18,524 nt of DNA, from the NCBI GenBank assembly GCA_900539145.1, contig UQAX01000047.1:1-18524 (forward strand), written 5' to 3'. Source of the DNA: an uncultured Blautia sp. Lineage in GTDB: Bacteria > Bacillota > Clostridia > Lachnospirales > Lachnospiraceae. Below, piece after piece: positions 13,695 to 18,524 of this stretch. The notes under the pieces are model-generated. The model was given only the letters and a program-made list of their open reading frames with translations. It had not been told where the DNA came from and ran no database searches. Numbering within the stretch: position 1 is the first letter of the stretch; each line of letters begins with the position of its first letter. A program made the position numbers and the translations under genes.

Positions 13695-15095
13695 ATGAAA
13701 CACATAGGAAAAATTGTTGCAGTGTTTCTGGTTGCTTATGTAGGGGCTTTGACACTGCCCTATGTTGGGCATAAGAAGGTTTCCGGCAACATTAAGAAGG
13801 AATTTCAGGCAGAGGACTGTTACGGAGATACAAAGGGACAGGAACGAGTTGCTTACATAAACGACAATGTAGAAGCATTAAAATATCGTTTGAAAATGAT
13901 AAGCGAAGCAAAAGAAGAGGTGATTTTATCCACCTTTGATTTTAATGCGGACAGCAGCGGAAAAGATGTGATGTGCGCCCTTTTAGAAGCGGCAGAGCGT
14001 GGTGTAAAGGTGAGAGTCATTGTGGACGGAGGAAACGGCTTTTTGGACATGAAAGTGAAATCCGCAGAGTGGTTTCAGGCTTTGGCATCTCATGAAAATA
14101 TAGACATACAGATTTACAATCCCGTAAATTTATTGAAGCCGTGGAAGCTTCAGGCAAGACTGCATGATAAGTATGTCATTGTAGATGATAAAATGTATCT
14201 TCTGGGCGGAAGAAATACCACAAATCTTTTTTTGGGAGATTACTCTGACAGCAAAAATATAGACAGAGAACTATTTGTATATAAAGAAGATGAAAGCTCT
14301 AAAGGTTCTATTCATCAGTTGAAAGCCTACTTTGAAAGCGTATGGAATTTAAAAGACAGCAAGGAGTATGAATGTAAAAAAGAAACAGAAGAGGTAAAAC
14401 AGTGCCTTTCTGATTTGAAAAATCGTACTGAAAAAGTGAAAAAGCTGTATCCGGAGGCTTATGAGGAATGGAACTGGCAGGAATTGACAGTAGACACCAA
14501 TAAAGTAACACTTTTACAAAATCCCATAGAGGCAGAAAACAAAGAGCCGGTGATGTGGTACACCATTACAGAGCTGATGAAATCCGGTGATGATGTAACC
14601 GTTTACACACCGTATATTATTTGTGGAAAAGAAATGTACGAGGATTTGACACAGGTCTGTAAAAAAACGGAAAATGTAGAAATTATCACAAATGACGTTT
14701 CCAGCGGTGCCAATCCATGGGGTTGTACCGATTATCTCAATCAAAAGGAAAAAATCTGGGCAACCGGCGTACAGGTGTATGAATTTATGGGAAAACACTC
14801 CAGCCATACAAAGGCAGTTCTGATTGATGAGAGAATGAGTCTGGTTGGCTCGTATAATATGGATATGCGCAGCACTTATCAGGATACGGAGTTGATGCTG
14901 GCGGTAGACTCCGTTGCTTTGAACGAGCAGATTAGACAAGAGGCAGAGCAGGATAAGCTTGCCAGCCGTACCATGACAGAAAGCGGAGAATATGAGTATG
15001 GACCGGAGTATCAGGAAAAAGAAATGAGTACGGGAAAGAAAATTTTCTATGGTGTGCTGAGAGTGATTACGGTTCCGATAAGGAGATTTTTGTAA
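13695..15095 (+). CDS. Membrane-anchored phospholipase D / cardiolipin synthase-like protein
   Basis: A 466-residue PLD-superfamily protein with two HKD motifs: HDKYVIVD (His157, Lys159, Asp164) followed by GGRN, and HTKAVLID (His371, Lys373, Asp378) followed by GSYN. Both are complete, so it should be active as a phosphatidyl-transferase or phosphodiesterase. A single N-terminal hydrophobic segment (about residues 6-24) looks like a membrane anchor or uncleaved signal; no lipobox. The C-terminal KKIFYGVLRVITVPIRRFL is amphipathic and may also touch the membrane. It lacks the two N-terminal helices of typical ClsA. ATG 13695 is chosen for its AGGAG 8 bases upstream; GTG 13686 overlaps that site. 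It follows leuCD but probably has no link to leucine synthesis. The exact substrate cannot be read. Confidence 0.85.
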   Translation: MKHIGKIVAVFLVAYVGALTLPYVGHKKVSGNIKKEFQAEDCYGDTKGQERVAYINDNVEALKYRLKMISEAKEEVILSTFDFNADSSGKDVMCALLEAAERGVKVRVIVDGGNGFLDMKVKSAEWFQALASHENIDIQIYNPVNLLKPWKLQARLHDKYVIVDDKMYLLGGRNTTNLFLGDYSDSKNIDRELFVYKEDESSKGSIHQLKAYFESVWNLKDSKEYECKKETEEVKQCLSDLKNRTEKVKKLYPEAYEEWNWQELTVDTNKVTLLQNPIEAENKEPVMWYTITELMKSGDDVTVYTPYIICGKEMYEDLTQVCKKTENVEIITNDVSSGANPWGCTDYLNQKEKIWATGVQVYEFMGKHSSHTKAVLIDERMSLVGSYNMDMRSTYQDTELMLAVDSVALNEQIRQEAEQDKLASRTMTESGEYEYGPEYQEKEMSTGKKIFYGVLRVITVPIRRFL

Positions 15096-15122
15096 TAAGA
15101 TTGATAAAAAAATAGTAAAGTT

Positions 15123-15157
15123 AAAATCGCTTGGATTATAGGTCTGAGCGATTTTTT
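15123..15157 (+). terminator. Rho-independent terminator after the PLD-family gene
   Basis: Perfect 9-bp stem AAAATCGCT (15123-15131) with AGCGATTTT (15147-15155), 15-base loop, and a T6 run beginning within the stem. It lies 27 bases after the stop codon. Confidence 0.8.
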
Positions 15158-15208
15158 GCGTAGACGAAAAAGAAACGACAGAAATATTAAAATTACAGTA
15201 GGCAAGAA

Positions 15209-15238
15209 TTGTAAAATGCTGTAAAATTAAGATAAAAT
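15209..15238 (+). promoter_or_regulatory. Candidate promoter of the gntR gene
   Basis: TTGTAA (15209-15214), 18-base spacer and TAAAAT (15233-15238). A TGTAAAAT direct repeat (15210-15217 and 15220-15227) lies within it. No match to the GntR-like TnGTnnnACnA motif is seen here, so autoregulation is not evident. Confidence 0.4.
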
Positions 15239-15276
15239 AAAAAGTGCTGTATAAAGAGGTTAAATAAAGAATAAAA

Positions 15277-15945
15277 ATGAGAATAAAAAAAGTAAATGTA
15301 ACAGAGCAAGTCGTAGAATATTTAAAAGAAAATATAGAAGCAGGAAACTGGAAAGTAGGTGAGAAAATACCATCGGAAAATCAGATGACATCTACTTTGG
15401 GTGTCAGCCGCTCCAGTGTCAGAGCAGCTCTTCAATATATGATTGGCATCGGCGTATTAGAAAGTGTGCATGGAAAGGGAACATATCTTATCAACAGCCA
15501 AGTAGAAAATTGGGAGGAAGCAGACAATAAAATTACTTCTGAAGACTGTAAGGATATTGAAAAAGTATTGGAATTTCGCAGGATTTTAGAGCCGGATGCG
15601 TGCAGATTGGCAGTAGAGAGGGGAGACAGTCAGGTTGTATCAGAATTAGAGAAGTATTTAAAGCAAATGAAAAAATATGAGGGGGAAAGGGATGCTTTTG
15701 TAAATGCGGATTTGAAATTTCATGAAGTTATTTGTAAAGCATCAGGAAATCAACTTTTGGAGAAGTCTCTTCACAAGGTTTTTTTAGAGACAAGAAAAAA
15801 TCACAACCAGATGAATGCTCTTTTTGGCTTCCAATCGGGAATTGATTGCCATACGGAAATCTTAGAAGCATTTAAGGAGAAGAATTCACAAAAAGCTTAT
15901 CGTGCAATGTGGAACCACATGAACCAAGCAATGAAGAAAATATAG
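15277..15945 (+). CDS. GntR-family (FadR/FCD subfamily) transcriptional regulator
   Basis: A 222-residue regulator. The winged HTH spans residues about 8-70 (EKIPSENQMTSTLGVSRSSV, then VLESVHGKGTYL). The all-helical FCD ligand domain spans about 90-220. Asp145, His149 (DLKFHEV), His192 (DCHTEI) and His214 (MWNHM) match the metal-binding Asp/His set of FCD proteins that sense carboxylic acids, which fits the sugar-acid genes downstream. The N-terminus is canonical although the ribosome binding site is poor: the nearest purine run is AAAGAATAAAA, and AGAGG is about 17 bases away. Low translation would suit a repressor. Two sites resembling the FCD consensus lie in the promoter of the next gene. 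A direct effect on that promoter is therefore inferred, most likely repression. Confidence 0.93.
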   Translation: MRIKKVNVTEQVVEYLKENIEAGNWKVGEKIPSENQMTSTLGVSRSSVRAALQYMIGIGVLESVHGKGTYLINSQVENWEEADNKITSEDCKDIEKVLEFRRILEPDACRLAVERGDSQVVSELEKYLKQMKKYEGERDAFVNADLKFHEVICKASGNQLLEKSLHKVFLETRKNHNQMNALFGFQSGIDCHTEILEAFKEKNSQKAYRAMWNHMNQAMKKI

Positions 15946-15955
15946 GAGATTATAT

Positions 15956-15988
15956 AAAAAGCGGACACATAAAAGTGCCTGCTTTTTT
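15956..15988 (+). terminator. Rho-independent terminator after gntR
   Basis: AAAAAGC (15956-15962) pairs with GCTTTTT (15981-15987). Inside, G-U and G-C pairs, one mismatch and CAC/GTG continue the stem around an ATAAAA loop. A T6 run ends the element. It separates gntR from the dehydratase operon, so the latter has its own promoter. Confidence 0.75.
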
Positions 15989-16126
15989 CGTTTATAAGAA
16001 ACTGCACTGTTGCACAATATTTTTTGATTTTAATTCTATTGATTGAAAAAATTAACAAAAAAGAACAACAAGAATTAGTAAATAAGCTGAAAAATAACGT
16101 ATATTAAAAGAAAATATTATTATATA

Positions 16127-16177
16127 TTGACATGTATGACAAGTTAAAATATAATCAACTTATCACTCGTCATACAA
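16127..16177 (+). promoter_or_regulatory. Consensus promoter with two flanking GntR-type operator sites
   Basis: Perfect -35 TTGACA (16127-16132), 17-base spacer and perfect -10 TATAAT (16150-16155). ATGTATGACAA (16132-16142) lies in the spacer and TCGTCATACAA (16167-16177) lies at about the transcription start. The second fits the FCD-GntR consensus TnGTnnnACnA completely; the first fits except for its first base. The two are also inverted copies of each other: TGTATGACAAGT (16133-16144) against the complement of 16165-16176, 11 of 12 bases identical. A repressor bound at both sites would block an otherwise very strong promoter. Confidence 0.75.
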
Positions 16178-16195
16178 GTATAAAAGGAGGGAAAT

Positions 16196-17443
16196 ATGGG
16201 AGTAAAAATTAAAGACATTAGAACGATTTGCACAGCTCCGGAAGGGATTAATTTAGTAACAGTAAAAGTAGAAACTAACCAGCCGGGACTTTATGGACTT
16301 GGATGTGCAACTTTTGCATATCGTCATCTTACCGTTCAGCACTTGATTGAAAATTATTTAAAACCACTTTTGGTTGGTCGTGATGCAGAGAATATTAGCG
16401 AGTTATGGCAATTAATGCACCAAAACGGATATTGGCGAAACGGTCCGATTGAAAATAATGCTATATCAGGTATTGATATGGCTCTGTGGGATATTAAAGG
16501 AAAGCTGTCCGGAATGCCGTTATATCAACTTTTTGGCGGAAAAGTCAGGGAGGGTATTCCTGTTTATCGTCATGTAGATGGAAAAGACATTGAGGAAATT
16601 TGCGAAAACATTCAAAGATTTCAAGAAATGGGAATAACACATCTGCGTTGTCAATGTGGAGGATATGGAGGCGAGACATATGGATGTACTCCTAAGTCAG
16701 CTCCTATGGGTGCGCATCCGGGTGTTTATTTAGACTCTAGGAAATATATGAGAGATACGGTAAAACTATTTGAGCAGATAAGAAATAGAATTGGGTATGA
16801 TATGGAACTGGTACACGATGTACATGAGAGGATTGCACCCATAGAAGCGGTAAAATTGGCAAAAGAATTAGAAGCGTTTGATTTATTTTTTTTAGAAGAT
16901 CCGGTACCGCTGGAACAAATTGAATGGTTAAAGGTTTTGAGAGAGCAGACCAGTATTCCAATTGCGCAGGGAGAGCTATTTAATAATGCCTGCGAATGGA
17001 AAACTTTAATTACGGAGAGATATATTGATTACATTCGGGTACATTTAAGCCAAATCGGAGGTATTACCCCGGCGAGAAAGCTGCAGATATTTGCGGAACA
17101 ATTTGGTGTTCGTACAGCATGGCACGGTCCCGGAGATATGTCACCGGTAGCTCATGCGGCAAACATACATATTGATTTAGCAGCTCAAAATTTTGGTGTA
17201 CAGGAATGGTCCGGAATAGAGCCGCCCAATTTTGTAATTCAGGATTTAAAAGGACCGAAAGGGGCACTTTTAGATGTATTTCCGGGATTGCCGGAGTTTA
17301 AGAATGGATATGTATATGCAAACGATAAACCGGGGTTGGGTGTAGATATTGATGAAGACGAAGCAAAAAAATATCCCTGCGAAAATACCGTGACTACATG
17401 GACACAAACCAGACTCAGGGATGGGGCTTTGCAGACACCTTAA
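16196..17443 (+). CDS. Enolase-superfamily sugar-acid dehydratase (ManD/RspA type)
   Basis: A 415-residue mandelate racemase/muconate lactonising family enzyme of the D-mannonate dehydratase (ManD, also called RspA) subgroup. Members dehydrate D-mannonate and/or D-gluconate to 2-keto-3-deoxygluconate. An N-terminal capping domain spans about 1-115, then a TIM barrel. Mg2+ ligands are Asp208 (LVHDVHE), Glu234 (FFLEDP) and Glu260 (AQGELF). His210, Arg281, His310 with Pro312 and Asp314 (TAWHGPGDMSP), Glu337 and Tyr157 match recalled ManD catalytic and binding residues at a constant offset of two. Some members have low or no mannonate activity, so substrate is uncertain. A strong AAAGGAGGG site precedes the ATG. 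It is the first gene after the GntR-controlled promoter, and its stop codon precedes the ribosome binding site of the TRAP protein gene. Confidence 0.9.
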   Translation: MGVKIKDIRTICTAPEGINLVTVKVETNQPGLYGLGCATFAYRHLTVQHLIENYLKPLLVGRDAENISELWQLMHQNGYWRNGPIENNAISGIDMALWDIKGKLSGMPLYQLFGGKVREGIPVYRHVDGKDIEEICENIQRFQEMGITHLRCQCGGYGGETYGCTPKSAPMGAHPGVYLDSRKYMRDTVKLFEQIRNRIGYDMELVHDVHERIAPIEAVKLAKELEAFDLFFLEDPVPLEQIEWLKVLREQTSIPIAQGELFNNACEWKTLITERYIDYIRVHLSQIGGITPARKLQIFAEQFGVRTAWHGPGDMSPVAHAANIHIDLAAQNFGVQEWSGIEPPNFVIQDLKGPKGALLDVFPGLPEFKNGYVYANDKPGLGVDIDEDEAKKYPCENTVTTWTQTRLRDGALQTP

Positions 17444-17453
17444 GGAGGAAAGT

Positions 17454-18455
17454 ATGGGGAAAAAGTTGAAAATAATGATGACAATGGTAGCGACGGTTAC
17501 GTTTTTATCCTTGTCAGGGTGTGGAAAAAAAGGGACAATATACGAAGAAGACGGAACCGTTCATTTGCGCATGGCGCAAGCATCAGCAGCAGATGGGGCA
17601 ATAGGAATTTCTATGGAGGACTTTGCGAAAAGCGTTTATGAGAAGTCAAACGGAGAAATCAATATTTCTGTGTTTCATAACGGACAATTAGGATCCGAGA
17701 GAGATAATATAGAAGCCTGTGAGTTGGGAAATCTTGATATTGCAGTTGTAAATCAAAGCGTGTTGGCGAACTTTATTCCGGACATAGCTGCTTTTGATTT
17801 GCCATATGTAATAGAGAGTACAGAACATGCAGATAAAGTATTTTTAGGTGAAATAGGACAGGATTTTCTAAACAGACTTTCTGAGGTGGAATTAAAGGGC
17901 TTGGGAATTTGGGAGTCAGGATTTAGAAATTTGACAAATTCTAAAAAAGATGTAAATTCCGCAGAAGATATTAAAGGATTGAGAATTCGAGTTATGGAAA
18001 ATGAAATTCATCAAAAATTATGGAAAGCATTGGGTGCGGATCCGGTTCCGATGGCTTGGAGCGAGGCATATACAGGAATGCAACAGGGCGCTATTGACGG
18101 ACAGGAAAATCCATCTACGGTAATTGATAAAAACAATGTTGTAGAAGTAAACAAAAAAATGGCTATTACAGAACACGTATATTCTACGGTTTTTCTTGTT
18201 ATGGCGCCTAAAACATGGAATGCTTTAAGCGAAGAACATCAAGCAATTATTACAGAATGTATGGGAGAAGAAAATATAAAAGAGCGTGAATTAAGCCGTA
18301 CCATGGATGAAGAAGCGTTAGATACGCTTGAAAATAAAGGAATGGTTATAACACATCCGGATAAGGAGGAGCTCATTTCATTAACACAGGATGTTCGTGA
18401 TACCTATGGCGCAGATTATAAGGAAACCCTTGAAAGAATTGCAAAAGCAAAATAG
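17454..18455 (+). CDS. dctP: TRAP transporter substrate-binding lipoprotein (DctP family)
   Basis: A 333-residue extracytoplasmic solute receptor of a tripartite ATP-independent periplasmic (TRAP) transporter. It has a lipoprotein signal: KK followed by a hydrophobic stretch and the lipobox LSGC with Cys23, so it is tethered outside the membrane as expected in a Gram-positive. The DctP fold is clear from LDIAVVNQSVLANFIP (94-109), FRNLTN (157-162), KGLRIRVM (174-181) and GAIDGQENP (212-220). Arg158, Arg179 and Asn219 match the carboxylate-binding residues of SiaP-like proteins, so the ligand is an organic acid, probably a hexuronate or hexonate given the neighbours. ATG 17454 is preceded by AAGGAGG. 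Frame openness upstream to 17421 lies within the dehydratase gene. The membrane subunits should follow beyond the window. Confidence 0.94.
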   Translation: MGKKLKIMMTMVATVTFLSLSGCGKKGTIYEEDGTVHLRMAQASAADGAIGISMEDFAKSVYEKSNGEINISVFHNGQLGSERDNIEACELGNLDIAVVNQSVLANFIPDIAAFDLPYVIESTEHADKVFLGEIGQDFLNRLSEVELKGLGIWESGFRNLTNSKKDVNSAEDIKGLRIRVMENEIHQKLWKALGADPVPMAWSEAYTGMQQGAIDGQENPSTVIDKNNVVEVNKKMAITEHVYSTVFLVMAPKTWNALSEEHQAIITECMGEENIKERELSRTMDEEALDTLENKGMVITHPDKEELISLTQDVRDTYGADYKETLERIAKAK

Positions 18456-18473
18456 AAAGGAAGGAGGAAAAGT

Positions 18474-18524
18474 TTGAAACAAAGAGATAGTGGTTAGAGG
18501 AAAATAAAATTGTATGGCAAACAA
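18474..18524 (+). CDS. Start of the next gene, probably TRAP small membrane subunit (dctQ), with an in-frame TAG
   Basis: GGAAGGAGG (18459-18467) is followed after 6 bases by TTG 18474. This frame reads seven codons (MKQRDSG), then TAG at 18495-18497, then RKIKLYGKQ to the window edge. The same frame contains another TTG at 18510 with a weak GAGG upstream, and an out-of-frame ATG lies at 18514. Position right after dctP suggests dctQ, but no membrane helix is reached before the window ends, so identity is by context only. Either the true start is downstream of TAG, or the gene carries an early nonsense codon. Confidence 0.35.

Noticed and set aside
15989..16126. AT-rich dyads or a catabolite-repression (cre) site upstream of the dehydratase promoter
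   Set aside because: Only imperfect A/T-run pairing is seen, as expected by composition, and no cre match was found.

Overview
The window looks like chromosomal DNA of a low-to-mid GC anaerobic Firmicute, most likely a Lachnospiraceae-type gut clostridium. The grounds are strong AGGAGG ribosome binding sites, frequent GTG/TTG starts, A-rich spacers, a clostridial-type LeuC/LeuD pair, a short clostridial-type thioredoxin reductase and a TRAP transporter beside a ManD-type dehydratase. The assignment rests on protein character only.

Layout. (1) 1-1043: a decayed low-molecular-weight tyrosine phosphatase remnant, then an intact Crp/Fnr-type regulator. (2) 1080-2363, minus strand: a trxB-like/trxA pair with its own promoter and terminator. 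The reductase keeps the FAD fold and CxxC but lacks a recognisable NADPH-binding signature. (3) 2364-2803: a divergent intergenic region with promoters both ways, two short perfect palindromes and an odd atpB start region. (4) 2804-8949: a complete F1Fo ATP synthase operon, atpB-E-F-H-A-G-D-C, without atpI. It ends in a very long hairpin (8948-9065). (5) 9149-13582: branched-chain amino acid genes: ilvN-ilvC from a near-consensus promoter, then a divergent LysR regulator and leuC-leuD. The large subunit ilvB, and ilvD, leuA and leuB, are not here. (6) 13695-15095: a membrane-anchored two-HKD phospholipase D/cardiolipin synthase-like protein. (7) 15277-18524: a sugar-acid module: a FadR/FCD-type GntR regulator, a consensus promoter bracketed by two GntR-like operator sites, a ManD/RspA-type sugar-acid dehydratase, a TRAP substrate-binding lipoprotein, and the start of what is probably dctQ, with an in-frame TAG near its apparent start.

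How the genes work together. The trx pair supplies thiol reduction, possibly from ferredoxin. The atp operon interconverts ATP and ion gradient; its c-subunit ligands suggest protons. ilvNC and leuCD are parts of valine/isoleucine and leucine synthesis, with the LysR protein the likely local activator. The last module would import an organic acid through a TRAP transporter and dehydrate a hexonate such as mannonate or gluconate, with the GntR protein as the likely sensor.

I did not find a clearly undescribed multi-gene system. The best leads are the apparent ACG start of atpB, the NADPH-motif-less thioredoxin reductase, the long hairpin after atpC, the paired GntR operators, and the amber codon at the dctQ start. 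Gene identities come from motif recognition and recalled family knowledge; no searches were run.
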